Below are positions 32,114-40,237 of a stretch of DNA of 44,584 nucleotides, in pieces (the stretch's first letter is position 1; each line of letters opens with the position of its first letter). The stretch is from SKNW01 sp050485865. Its GTDB lineage: Bacteria > Gemmatimonadota > Gemmatimonadetes > Longimicrobiales > Gaopeijiaceae. The stretch spans positions 1 through 44,584 of the forward strand of contig JBJHCE010000011.1 in NCBI GenBank assembly GCA_050485865.1. Reading direction: 5' to 3'. The notes under the pieces were generated by a model. The model did not search any database. It was not told the origin of the DNA and saw only the letters and a program-made list of their open reading frames with translations. Position numbers and translations under genes: made by a program.

Positions 32114-32583
32114 AGATCGACCTCGCCCTCCTCTGTGACGCCGCCACCGTCGACGGCTCCGGCAAGCTGAACATTCTCGGGGTCTTCGACCGGATTCACG
32201 CCCGGGAGTTTCCGGCGCGCCACGCCCGTGTCTGCCTCGTGCTCCGGATCGCCGCCGTGGGTTCCGACGCCGGTGAGTACGAGGCCCGAATCCGCCTCGT
32301 GGGCCCCGACGGCGAAGACCTGGTCCGCCTCGACGGAGGGCTCCAGGTCGGTCCGGCGCCCACCGAGGATACCACCCGGATCCCCCACGTCCTGAACCTG
32401 GATGGCCTCGTCTTTCCCACCGCCGGGAACTACCGCTTCGAGGTCGAGGTGAACGGGAGCGCCATGGCTTCCCTCCCACTCCAGCTCCTCCGTGCCACCG
32501 GGGCCGGACCGGGCCGCGGGGGGACCACCGGACCCGAGGGGATCCCCATCGTGTTCGCTCCGGGCGGACCCGCACAGGCCTGA
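32110..32583 (+). CDS. DUF6941-type protein
   Basis: 157 aa. The start, MKIDLALLCDAATVDGSGKL followed by NILGVFDRIHAREFPARHAR, is characteristic of the family I know as DUF6941: a beta-sandwich-like protein of unknown role. Later segments YEARIRLVGPDGEDLVRLDG and FPTAGNYRFEVEVNGSAMAS continue the beta pattern. There is no signal peptide or membrane segment. The C-terminal 30 residues are Gly/Pro-rich. It overlaps the CPBP gene by four bases. A role with that protease can only be guessed. Confidence 0.75.
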   Translation: MKIDLALLCDAATVDGSGKLNILGVFDRIHAREFPARHARVCLVLRIAAVGSDAGEYEARIRLVGPDGEDLVRLDGGLQVGPAPTEDTTRIPHVLNLDGLVFPTAGNYRFEVEVNGSAMASLPLQLLRATGAGPGRGGTTGPEGIPIVFAPGGPAQA

Positions 32584-32622
32584 GCGCCCCCAGGGGCCCC
32601 CTTCCCGATCACGGCCAGCCCG

Positions 32623-33489
32623 ATGCAGGTCACCCCGATGCAGATCAGCCGGCTCACCCTCTTCCCGGTGAAGGGCCTCCGGGGAATCGACGTCCCGGTC
32701 CGCCGGCTGGGCCCCCGGGGGCTCGACGGGGATCGCCGCTGGATGGTGGTGGATTCCTCCGGCCGGTTCCTGTCGCAGCGCACGCATCCCCGGATGGTGC
32801 TGGTGGAGACGGAGCTCCTCGCCGAGGGCGACCTTCTCCGCCTCCACGCCCCCGCCATGCCCCCCCTCGAGCTTCCCGCCCGTCCCGAGGGCTCCGACCG
32901 GGCGTCCGGTGCGCCCCTCTCCGTGACGGTCTGGAACGACGCCCTCGAGCTTCCGGCTCCGAGCCCCGACGCCGACGCCTGGATGTCGGCCTTCCTGGGC
33001 GACCCCGTGCGCCTCGTCTACCAGCCGGAGACGGCCCGCCGCCCGGTGGACCCGGCCTATGCCCCGGGGGCGGAGGTGAGCCTTGCCGACGGCTACCCGA
33101 TCCTCCTGGCCAGCGAGGCCTCCCTGGACGAGCTGAACCGCCGCCTCGCCGAGCCCGTCCCCATGGACCGCTTTCGCCCGAACCTGGTGGTGGCGGGGGC
33201 CACGGAGCCCCACGCCGAAGACGGGTGGACCCGTTTCTTCCTCGGCGACGTGCCCTGCCTCGGGGTCAAGCCCTGCGCCCGCTGCGCGGTGACCACCGTC
33301 GACACCCGGACCGGCGAAAAGGGGAAGGAACCGCTCCGGACCCTCGCCCGCTACCGGGGCCACGATGGCAAGGTCTGGTTCGGTCAGAACGTGGTTCCCG
33401 AGGGCACGGGGACCGTCCGGATCGGGGACCCTGTGCGGGTGGAACGTTCCGTACCTCTTGCCGGAACGTTCCCTCCCCCCCCAAGGTAA
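32623..33489 (+). CDS. MOSC-domain protein
   Basis: 288 aa from the ATG at 32623; a second ATG at 32638 is possible. The first 110 residues are the MOSC N-terminal beta-barrel (RLTLFPVKGLRGIDVPVRRL, RWMVVDSSGRFLSQRTHPRM). The MOSC domain follows, with MDRFRPNLVVAGATEPHAED and the conserved-cysteine block GVKPCARCAVTTVDTRTGEK. Such proteins resemble the bacterial YcbX and mitochondrial mARC enzymes. They bind molybdenum cofactor and reduce N-hydroxylated compounds, passing electrons from a partner flavoprotein. It is soluble and stands 40 bases after the DUF6941 gene. Confidence 0.92.
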   Translation: MQVTPMQISRLTLFPVKGLRGIDVPVRRLGPRGLDGDRRWMVVDSSGRFLSQRTHPRMVLVETELLAEGDLLRLHAPAMPPLELPARPEGSDRASGAPLSVTVWNDALELPAPSPDADAWMSAFLGDPVRLVYQPETARRPVDPAYAPGAEVSLADGYPILLASEASLDELNRRLAEPVPMDRFRPNLVVAGATEPHAEDGWTRFFLGDVPCLGVKPCARCAVTTVDTRTGEKGKEPLRTLARYRGHDGKVWFGQNVVPEGTGTVRIGDPVRVERSVPLAGTFPPPPR

Positions 33490-33590
33490 GGAGATGGGAG
33501 AGGGCTTCGCCGTGCGATGCGGCCCGGTTCCGGAGGGGACGTCCCTCGCGGGGCCCAGCGCCGTGAAGCTCTCCCGAGGAGGGTGTCCCC

Positions 33591-34010
33591 GTGATCTTCG
33601 CCTGCAGCTACGAGGAGGTCCGCGCACTCGAGGAGGGTGCACGGAGTTTTCTCGGGGAGCCCGTGGGCGGCGGTGCCGTTGCCGCACCCCCGGCAGCCCG
33701 GGCCGCCGTGGAGCACCTCCTCCCCCGCCTCACCGGTGATCTCTCCTTCACCACCCTGGCCGACCGGGACTCCGCCGAGCGCGGCGTGCGTGCCGTGGTG
33801 CTTCACCTGAAGCGCGCCATGGACACCTGCATCCTGGCCACCCACCCTGCCGACGAGCCCTCGGTGGCGGCGTACTTCGACTACGCCCACGCCCTCTCCG
33901 TGCTCAACCGCCTGGAGGGGATGGGGCGGGAGATGCTCGCCATCTTCGAGCTCCTGAAGGGGGGCGAGCCCGACCCGGTGGACTTCCACACCTTCATCTT
34001 TCCCGACTGA
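33591..34010 (+). CDS. Conserved hypothetical protein
   Basis: 139 aa from a GTG at 33591 with GAGGAGG just upstream. It is a soluble, probably helical protein (IFACSYEEVRALEEGARSFL, ERGVRAVVLHLKRAMDTCIL, AAYFDYAHALSVLNRLEGMG). The end VDFHTFIFPD looks like a conserved tail. I do not recognise a family. It lies in a run of rightward genes between the MOSC and TPR genes. Confidence 0.65.
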   Translation: MIFACSYEEVRALEEGARSFLGEPVGGGAVAAPPAARAAVEHLLPRLTGDLSFTTLADRDSAERGVRAVVLHLKRAMDTCILATHPADEPSVAAYFDYAHALSVLNRLEGMGREMLAIFELLKGGEPDPVDFHTFIFPD

Positions 34011-34097
34011 CCCACGGCCCGGACCCCGGGGTCCCGGCGCCTCCCCCTTCCCGGGGTGGCTCCGAACCCCCCCGGGCCGCGGTCGCGCCTGCCCGCC

Positions 34098-34409
34098 ATG
34101 ACCCCTTCCCGCATCGAAGCCCTCCGGGGGATGCTCGAACGTCGCCCCGATGATCCACGGCTCCGCTTCGGCCTCGCCGTCGAGCACCTGAACGCCGGCG
34201 AGCTCGAGGACGGCGTCCGGGAGCTCCGCAACTACCTGGAACTCGCCGACGACGAGGGGAACGCCTGGGGAAGGCTCGCCGCCGCCCTCGTGGCGCTGGG
34301 CCGCGAGGACGAAGCCCGGGAGGCCTACCGAACCGGAATCTCCGCCGCCCTCGCCCACGGGCACCCGACCCTCGCCCAGGAACTCGAGGAGGCGCTGGAG
34401 GGGGTGTGA
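34098..34409 (+). CDS. Small tetratricopeptide-repeat protein
   Basis: 103 aa from the ATG at 34098; an upstream start at 34056 would add a proline-rich stretch that is unlikely to be translated. Residues about 20-95 make two to three TPR-like helix pairs (PRLRFGLAVEHLNAGELEDG, AWGRLAAALVALGREDEARE, AYRTGISAALAHG). TPR proteins are binding scaffolds. No signal peptide. It is followed after about 100 bases by a propeller lipoprotein; a link is not shown. Confidence 0.75.
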   Translation: MTPSRIEALRGMLERRPDDPRLRFGLAVEHLNAGELEDGVRELRNYLELADDEGNAWGRLAAALVALGREDEAREAYRTGISAALAHGHPTLAQELEEALEGV

Positions 34410-34507
34410 CCCGGGGCTCTTGACGCGAGGAACGCCGCGGCCCAACTGTGGCGGACCGACCGCGACGGCGGATCGGCGTCCACCTCGGTCCAGGGAGAGA
34501 CGCAACG

Positions 34508-35767
34508 ATGGCCTCTGCCTCAGGAATCCAGCAGCCGCAAGCAGCCGTTCCCCGGTCGGAGTACCCGGTTCCTCGACCGACGGGGGCGGGCCCCGACGTC
34601 GGACCATGGCCTTCGGACGCCGACGCCCCCCTCCGTCGGTGGATCGGTGGCATGCGAGGCGGTGCTGCGGGGGTCCTCACCGCCCTTCTCGCCCTGGGCG
34701 GGTGCGGGGAGGCCACCGACCCACCCGGGGGCGGTGACGAACTGGGCTTCATCCTCTCCTGGCCCGTCGTCGATTCCATTTCCATCGACCCGACCGCCGC
34801 GCCCGAGGTCCGCGAGATCCGGACCTGGGGTCTGGACGCCGATTCCCCCTTCGGCGTGATCATCGACGCCACGCTCGTGGGCGACTCCCTGGTCGCCGTC
34901 GCCGACCGGGTCGGGTGCGCGATCCACATCCTGGACATCCGCGCTCCCGACGCGCCGCCGCGCTCGATCGGTGGATGCGGCGATGGGCCCGGTGAGTTGA
35001 GACGGGTCATTTCCGTTGCCTTCGACGGAGAGGCGCTCCTCGTGGCCGATGCCGGTCATGGCCGGCTCCACCGTCTGGATGCGACCGGGCAGCTCCTCGA
35101 CACGGACCGGCTCGATCTTGCCGAGCTTTCCGGCTCCGTCATCATGAGCAGGGCCGACGGGGTGGCGGGCACACTCCTCCTGGCGCCGATGCGGATGCCC
35201 CTGGAACGTGGACAGCCCGCCCTGTTGGTTCACGGGTGGGGACCGGAGGCCGTGCCCCTGACGCCGGATCCCGAAATCTGGCGGGAAACCACGGCAGCTA
35301 TCGGCTTTGTTGCCACTGGCTGCGTCGCCGCCGGCGGCGACGTGGTGGTCATGGCCAATCCCTGGACGCCCGAGGTGGCCCTCGTTGGGAGGGGTCCGGT
35401 TTCCCTCGGCGCCTTTCGAACGGTCAGGGACTGGGCTCCGCCGACCCTCGATGAAGGCCAGCCGGGCGCCTGGCGGCCGGGCGGTGTGCAGCCACGTGTC
35501 GTCTGCTCGGAGCGTTCGGCGGTGGCACGCTTCGCCCTTCATCATCTTGCGGATGACGGGAGCCAGAGGCTTGAGGTCGGACGGGGACACCTCGTCTTCC
35601 TTGACCTGGAATCCCGACGGGCCTCGCTCATGCACGTGGATGGCGCCGCTTGGCCGGAGCTTGGGGCAAGGCTTCCGGTGGCCCTCCACGGGCGTCTTCT
35701 TCTGACCTTCCAGAACCGGTTCGGGCCGGCACCCACCGTCGCCCTGTGGGAGATTGACCCGTGGTGA
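34508..35767 (+). CDS. 6-bladed beta-propeller-like lipoprotein with a long leader
   Basis: 419 aa if translation starts at the ATG at 34508, which has AGGGAGAG eight bases upstream. A better signal peptide (MRGGAAGVLTALLALGGC) begins at the ATG at 34652 but lacks a clear ribosome site, so the true start is uncertain. The lipobox is LGGC (Cys66 from the first start). The mature part shows propeller features: IGGCGDGPGEL is the shared motif and VADAGHGRLHRLDATGQLLD is a typical blade. It has more cysteines than the other propellers here. No Cys-rich partner gene is adjacent. It ends 146 bases before the topoisomerase gene. Confidence 0.72.
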   Translation: MASASGIQQPQAAVPRSEYPVPRPTGAGPDVGPWPSDADAPLRRWIGGMRGGAAGVLTALLALGGCGEATDPPGGGDELGFILSWPVVDSISIDPTAAPEVREIRTWGLDADSPFGVIIDATLVGDSLVAVADRVGCAIHILDIRAPDAPPRSIGGCGDGPGELRRVISVAFDGEALLVADAGHGRLHRLDATGQLLDTDRLDLAELSGSVIMSRADGVAGTLLLAPMRMPLERGQPALLVHGWGPEAVPLTPDPEIWRETTAAIGFVATGCVAAGGDVVVMANPWTPEVALVGRGPVSLGAFRTVRDWAPPTLDEGQPGAWRPGGVQPRVVCSERSAVARFALHHLADDGSQRLEVGRGHLVFLDLESRRASLMHVDGAAWPELGARLPVALHGRLLLTFQNRFGPAPTVALWEIDPW

Positions 35768-35913
35768 GTTGAGGTGCGTCCGACCCCCGCCCCCCCACTT
35801 CCGCCCCTTCCCTTCCCCCTCCCCCCGCTCCGGCCCATCTTCGGACGGACCCGCGCCCCGACCCGGTGCGGCGTCCCACCCCCGAGGTGACCCCCTGAGC
35901 TCAAGGAGTACGG

Positions 35914-38547
35914 ATGTCGGTGGCCCAGAAGCGGGAGCGCGTCCTCCCCCGTCTCATCGAAGAGGAGATGCGGGAGGCGTTCCTCGACTACTCGATGAGC
36001 GTCATCGTGCAGCGGGCCCTCCCCGACGTGCGCGACGGGCTGAAGCCGGTGCACCGCCGGATCCTCCACGCCATGAACGAGCTGGGGCTCCGGCCGGATC
36101 GGGCCCACAAGAAGTCGGCCTCGGTGGTGGGCGAGGTGCTCGGGAAGTTCCACCCCCACGGCGACTCGGCGGTCTACGACGCCCTGGTCCGCATGGTCCA
36201 GGACTTCTCGCTCCGCTACCCCCTCGTGGATGGCCAGGGAAACTTCGGCTCCATCGACGGAGACTCGGCGGCGGCGTACCGGTACACCGAGGCACGCCTG
36301 GCCCCGGTGGCCGAGGCCATGCTCGCCGATATCGACATGGACACGGTGGACTGGTCGCCGAACTTCGACGGCCGCCTCCTCGAGCCCACGGTCCTCCCCT
36401 CGCGCATCCCGAACCTCCTCGTGAACGGGTCGTCGGGGATCGCCGTGGGGATGAGCACGAACATCCCCCCCCACAACCTGAGGGAGGTGGCCGCCGCCTT
36501 CCGCCACCTGGTGGAGGACCCCGACTGCACCACGGAGGAGCTCATGGCCCACGTGCCGGGGCCGGACTTTCCCACCGGGGGGTTCATTGTCGGGGCCACG
36601 GGGATCCGCGACATGTACGAGACGGGGCGCGGGCGGATCGTCATGCGCGCCCGGGTCATGAAGGAGGCGCTCCGGGGGGGGAAGGAGCAGCTCGTGGTGG
36701 CGGAGATCCCGTACGCGGTCTCGAAGGCCAAGATCATCGAGCAGATCGTGGACCTCTCCCGGAAGTCGAAGATCGACGACGTGACCGACGTCCGGGACGA
36801 GTCGGACCGCGACGGCCTCCGCCTCGTCATCGAGCTCAAGCGGGGCGCCGACCCGGCAAAGACCCTCGCCGTGCTCTACCGGCGCACCTACCTCCAGCAG
36901 ACCTTCGGGGCGATCCTCCTGGCGCTGGACAAGGGCGAGCCGAAGGAGCTGGGTCTCAAGCCCCTGCTCGAGCGGTACCGCGACCACCGGATCGAGGTGG
37001 TGGTCCGCCGCTCCCGCCACGAGCTGGAGAAGGCCGAGGCTGAGCGCCACATCCTGGAGGGGCTCCTCGTCGCCCTGGACCAGATCGACGAGGTGATCCG
37101 GATCATCCGGGAGTCGAAGGACCGCCCCCAGGCATCGGGGCGCCTCCAGTCCCGCTTCGGTCTCTCCGACGCGCAGGCCGACGCGATCCTGAACATGCGC
37201 CTCGGGAAGCTCACCTCCCTCGAGAGCGCCGAACTCCGGGCCCGGATGGCCGAGGTCGAGGCCGAGATCAAGCACCTTCGCGCCATCCTGGCCGACGAGG
37301 CCCGCCAGCTCCAGGTCGTCCTCGAGGAGCTCTCCGACGCGGTGGAGGCCTACGGCGACGTGCGCCGCACCCGCATCCTCCACGACGCCGAGGAGCACGA
37401 GGTCCCGGTAGAGGACGCGGTGGCCGACGAGGACGTGGTGGTCACCGTGTCGCACCAGGGCTTCGTGAAGCGGATTCCGGTGCACCTCTACCGGCGGCGG
37501 GTCGCGTCGGGGAAGGCGCTCGCCGGAATGGAGGCCTACGACGACGACTGGCTCGAGCGGGTCTTCGTGGCCCGCACCCGGGGGTGGATCCTCGCCTTCA
37601 CCGAGGGTGGCCAGGTCCATTTCCTGTCGGTGCTCGACGTTCCCGAGGGTGCCCGGGCGTCGCGTGGGCAGTCGATCTACGCCCTCACCGGCGCCCCCCG
37701 CGAGGACCGGATCGTGGCCCTCCTCCCGGTGGAGGAGCTCGGCGACCCCGACAAGGTCCTCGTGTTCGTGTCGGAGGGGGGGCTCGTGAAGCGCACCGCC
37801 CTCTCGGAGTTCTCGAACCCCCGGGCCGGCGGGATCATCGCCGCCGGCGTGGCCGAGGGCGACCGGATTCTCGACGTGGTCCTCTCGGATCACCGGGCCG
37901 AGCTCATGCTCCTCACCCGCGAGGGGCGGGCGATCCGTTTCGAGGAGAAGGAGGTCTCCACCATGGGCCGCACCGCACGCGGGGTGAAGGGGATCGACCT
38001 GAAGGGAGCCGACCGCCTGGTGGGCGTGGTTCCCATTCGTCGGGATGCCCGGATCCTGACCGTGACCGAGCTTGGCTGGGGGAAGCAGACCCCGCTCTCC
38101 GAGTTCCCGCTCCAGAAGCGGGGCGGCCTCGGAACGATGGCCTCCCCGGTCTCGGCCGACGCCGGGCCCATCGTCGCCGCGCTGGAGGTGGTGGACGCCG
38201 ACGAGGTGAGCCTCGTGACCGCCGGCGGGGTCGTGACCCGGGTGGCCGCCCAGGAGGCTCCGGTCCAGGGTCGCCGCACCCGGGGAAGCCGCCTCGTGAA
38301 GCTCGCCGCGGGCGACCGGATCGTCGAGGTGACCCGGAGCCTCACCGAGCAGACCTCGGGGGTGGGCGAAGCGCCCCAGGGAAGCGAGATTCCGTCGGCT
38401 CCGGAGCCGGGGGCCGACCCGGACCCCGAGGAAGACACGGGCCCCACGATCGACCCCGGGCCCAGGTCCGACCTGGGTTCCAGGCCCGAACCGGGTCCCG
38501 GCGCGCCCGACGACGACGGGGAGCAGCCCGACCTCTTCGGGGGGTAG
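35914..38547 (+). CDS. gyrA: DNA gyrase subunit A (type IIA topoisomerase A subunit)
   Basis: 877 aa, full length for GyrA. With GyrB it cuts and reseals both DNA strands to add negative supercoils. The breakage domain shows DYSMSVIVQRALPDVRDGLK and GKFHPHGDSAVYDALVRMVQ, with quinolone-relevant Ser85 and Asp89. The catalytic Tyr124 is in AYRYTEARL. The C-terminal wheel of blades starts near residue 500. Where GyrA carries the GyrA box QRRGGKG, after VTVSHQGFVKRIPVHLY, this protein has RRRVASGKALAG, so the box is degenerate. A related QKRGGLG appears in a later blade near residue 735. The tail after about residue 815 is rich in Pro, Asp and Glu. It could therefore be a ParC-like subunit; no gyrB or parE is in the window. 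Confidence 0.88.
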   Translation: MSVAQKRERVLPRLIEEEMREAFLDYSMSVIVQRALPDVRDGLKPVHRRILHAMNELGLRPDRAHKKSASVVGEVLGKFHPHGDSAVYDALVRMVQDFSLRYPLVDGQGNFGSIDGDSAAAYRYTEARLAPVAEAMLADIDMDTVDWSPNFDGRLLEPTVLPSRIPNLLVNGSSGIAVGMSTNIPPHNLREVAAAFRHLVEDPDCTTEELMAHVPGPDFPTGGFIVGATGIRDMYETGRGRIVMRARVMKEALRGGKEQLVVAEIPYAVSKAKIIEQIVDLSRKSKIDDVTDVRDESDRDGLRLVIELKRGADPAKTLAVLYRRTYLQQTFGAILLALDKGEPKELGLKPLLERYRDHRIEVVVRRSRHELEKAEAERHILEGLLVALDQIDEVIRIIRESKDRPQASGRLQSRFGLSDAQADAILNMRLGKLTSLESAELRARMAEVEAEIKHLRAILADEARQLQVVLEELSDAVEAYGDVRRTRILHDAEEHEVPVEDAVADEDVVVTVSHQGFVKRIPVHLYRRRVASGKALAGMEAYDDDWLERVFVARTRGWILAFTEGGQVHFLSVLDVPEGARASRGQSIYALTGAPREDRIVALLPVEELGDPDKVLVFVSEGGLVKRTALSEFSNPRAGGIIAAGVAEGDRILDVVLSDHRAELMLLTREGRAIRFEEKEVSTMGRTARGVKGIDLKGADRLVGVVPIRRDARILTVTELGWGKQTPLSEFPLQKRGGLGTMASPVSADAGPIVAALEVVDADEVSLVTAGGVVTRVAAQEAPVQGRRTRGSRLVKLAAGDRIVEVTRSLTEQTSGVGEAPQGSEIPSAPEPGADPDPEEDTGPTIDPGPRSDLGSRPEPGPGAPDDDGEQPDLFGG

Positions 38548-38567
38548 CCCCGCCCGGCCGGCGGGTC

Positions 38568-38586
38568 CGCCTGCCCCGGGCAGGCG
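38568..38586 (+). terminator. Hairpin downstream of gyrA
   Basis: CGCCTGCC (38568-38575) and GGCAGGCG (38579-38586) form an 8-bp perfect stem with a 3-base loop, 21 bases after the gyrA stop. No T-run follows. It lies in the 176-base gap before the dehydrogenase gene, so a terminator is plausible. Confidence 0.45.
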
Positions 38587-38723
38587 CGGCGGGAGAAGCC
38601 TGCGCCCCCGGGAGGAGGCCCGCCCGCGCCGCATCCCGGAAACGACCTGAACCAGCAGGAACGAACCACGAACCGACGTGTCCCGGACGGGGCCCGTCAC
38701 CGACCCCATGACGAGGTGAAGCA

Positions 38724-39869
38724 ATGAAGGTACTCGTGCTCGGAGGGGGAGCCCAGGGCTCCGCAGCGGCCTACGACCTCCTCCAGGACGACGGCGTGAC
38801 CGAGGTGGTCATCGGCGACATGAACACCGAGGTGGCGCCCTTCCTCCGACCGTTCGTGGGCGGGAAGCTCCGGGTCGAGCGTGTGGATGCGCGGGACGAG
38901 GACTCGGCGCGCCGCGCCATGGCCGGGATGACCTCGGTGGTGTGCGCCCTTCCGTACTACTTCAACCTCCCCATGACGAAGCTGGCCATCGAGGCGGGGG
39001 CGCACTTTGCCGACCTCGGGGGGAACACCGAGATCGTCGAGGCGCAGCGGGAGCTCGATGCCGAGGCCGTGGCCGCCGGAGTCAGCGTCATTCCCGACTG
39101 TGGGCTCGCGCCGGGCATGGTGAATATCCTGGCGCAGGCCGGGATCGACGCGCTCGATTCCACCGAGTCGGTGCGGATGTGGGTGGGCGGGCTTCCGCAG
39201 AACCCCGAGCCGCCCCTGAACTACCAGATCGTCTACTCCATGGAGGGGGTGCTCGACTACTACACGACCCCCGGGCTCGTGCTGCACGACGGGGAGCCGG
39301 CGGAGGTGGAGGCGCTCACCGGGCTCGAGGAGGTGGAGTTCCCTGCGCCGCTGGGGACGCTCGAGGCCTTCTACACCGCCGGGGGGATCTCGACGCTCCC
39401 CTACCGCTACCGGGGGGTGCTGCGGACCATGGAGTACAAGACCCTCCGCTACCCGGGGCACGCGGGGATCATGAAGGCGATTCGCGATCTGGGGCTCCTC
39501 TCCGACGAGCCGGTGAAGGTCGGGGATGCGGAGATCACGCCGCGCCAGTTCTTCATCGACCGGGTGACGCCGAAGCTGCTGCGACCCGGGGGGCACGACG
39601 TGGTGGCGCTCCGGGTGGAGATCCGGGGCACGAGAGGCGGGGCGGCGCGGACGATCCGCTACGACGTCCTCGACCGGTACGACGAGGCCACCGGGATCAC
39701 CGCCATGATGCGGACCACCGGGTACTCGCTCGCGCTCACCGGGGTGATGCAGGGGCGCGGGCAGATCCGGGAGCTCGGGGTGCGCACCCCCGACGAGACG
39801 GTGGACCCGGCGGCTTACGTGGAGGGATTGGCGCGGCGCGGAATCGAGGTGGCAAAGACGGAAGGGTGA
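38724..39869 (+). CDS. Saccharopine dehydrogenase family protein (lysine 6-dehydrogenase-like)
   Basis: 381 aa. The N-terminal Rossmann fold begins MKVLVLGGGAQGSAAAYDLL with the GGGAQG dinucleotide motif at residues 7-12. The family segments VVCALPYYFNLPMTKLAIEA, HFADLGGNTEI and VIPDCGLAPGMVNILAQ follow. The C-terminal catalytic domain has TLPYRYRGVLRTMEYKTLRY, TPRQFFIDRVTPKLL and DEATGITAMMRTTGYSLA. Members oxidise or reduce the C-N bond of saccharopine, lysine or carboxynorspermidine; the closest remembered pattern is lysine 6-dehydrogenase. It is cytoplasmic. It stands alone between two hairpins. Confidence 0.88.
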   Translation: MKVLVLGGGAQGSAAAYDLLQDDGVTEVVIGDMNTEVAPFLRPFVGGKLRVERVDARDEDSARRAMAGMTSVVCALPYYFNLPMTKLAIEAGAHFADLGGNTEIVEAQRELDAEAVAAGVSVIPDCGLAPGMVNILAQAGIDALDSTESVRMWVGGLPQNPEPPLNYQIVYSMEGVLDYYTTPGLVLHDGEPAEVEALTGLEEVEFPAPLGTLEAFYTAGGISTLPYRYRGVLRTMEYKTLRYPGHAGIMKAIRDLGLLSDEPVKVGDAEITPRQFFIDRVTPKLLRPGGHDVVALRVEIRGTRGGAARTIRYDVLDRYDEATGITAMMRTTGYSLALTGVMQGRGQIRELGVRTPDETVDPAAYVEGLARRGIEVAKTEG

Positions 39870-39933
39870 CGGGGGGCGGGGGAGGGGGTGGTTGGTTCAG
39901 GGCGGCGGGGCGGCAGGGCGGCTGCGGGCACAC

Positions 39934-39960
39934 GGGCGGTCGCGGGTTTCGCGGCCGCCC
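39934..39960 (+). terminator. Hairpin downstream of the saccharopine dehydrogenase-like gene
   Basis: GGGCGGTCGCG (39934-39944) pairs with CGCGGCCGCCC (39950-39960) at 10 of 11 positions around a 5-base loop, 65 bases after the stop codon. It has a small T-run inside the loop only. Position and stem strength suggest a transcript end. Confidence 0.45.
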
Positions 39961-40097
39961 ACCTTGCCATGGAAGCGCCCGCCGGGATGTGGGAGGGTAA
40001 GGGCGTCGGCGGGTGAAGGCGTGGGGGCGTGGACGCGGGAACGCTTCGGCCCCCCCGGCCCGCCCCCCCGCCCTCCCGTCCCCCTCGCCGCGCGCAC

Positions 40098-40232
40098 GGT
40101 AACAAACGAGCCAATTGAGGGGGGTGCGGCGCGCGCGTGTTCCGAAACGCACCGTATGGGTAACAACTGGGACAGACGCGCCGCACCCCTCCATTCGACT
40201 GTCCCGTTTGTTGCCCATACGGTAACAAACGG
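40098..40232. repeat. Clustered palindromic repeats around GTAACAA words
   Basis: The word GGTAACAAAC or a near copy occurs directly at 40098-40110, 40158-40170 and 40220-40232, and inverted at 40204-40216. ACCGTATGGGTAACAA (40151-40166) and TTGTTGCCCATACGGT (40208-40223) are inverted copies matching at 15 of 16 bases. GGGTGCGGCGCG (40122-40133) and CGCGCCGCACCC (40177-40188) are perfect inverted copies and extend outward with two mismatches in four. The two stems interleave, so they cannot both form at once. Irregular spacing and mixed orientation exclude a CRISPR array. Possible readings are a REP-type element, a small mobile element remnant or a set of operators for the gene starting at 40238. 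Confidence 0.65.
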
Positions 40233-40237
40233 CCCCC

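Larger units (their letters stand above)
39870..40237. other. Repeat-rich intergenic region
   Basis: 368 bases with no convincing gene. The first 90 bases hold a hairpin after the dehydrogenase. A GC-rich, purine-on-plus stretch follows to about 40060, then C-rich bases. From 40098 to 40232 there is a cluster of repeated AACAA words and two long inverted repeats, listed separately, which runs up to the ATG of the next gene. The AT-containing words (GGTAACAAACG, CAATTGAG) stand out from the surroundings. Confidence 0.6.

Noticed and set aside
35785..35835. C-rich, pyrimidine-only-like tract before gyrA as a regulatory element
   Set aside because: The tract is low-complexity in a GC-rich genome and shows no symmetry or known motif.
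35542..38724. 1060-aa leftward open frame
   Set aside because: Antisense of gyrA; long only because GC-rich third positions remove stops on the other strand.
40098..40232. CRISPR-like repeat cluster
   Set aside because: Copies are 10-13 bases, irregularly spaced, and one is inverted; no uniform spacers and no cas gene in the window.
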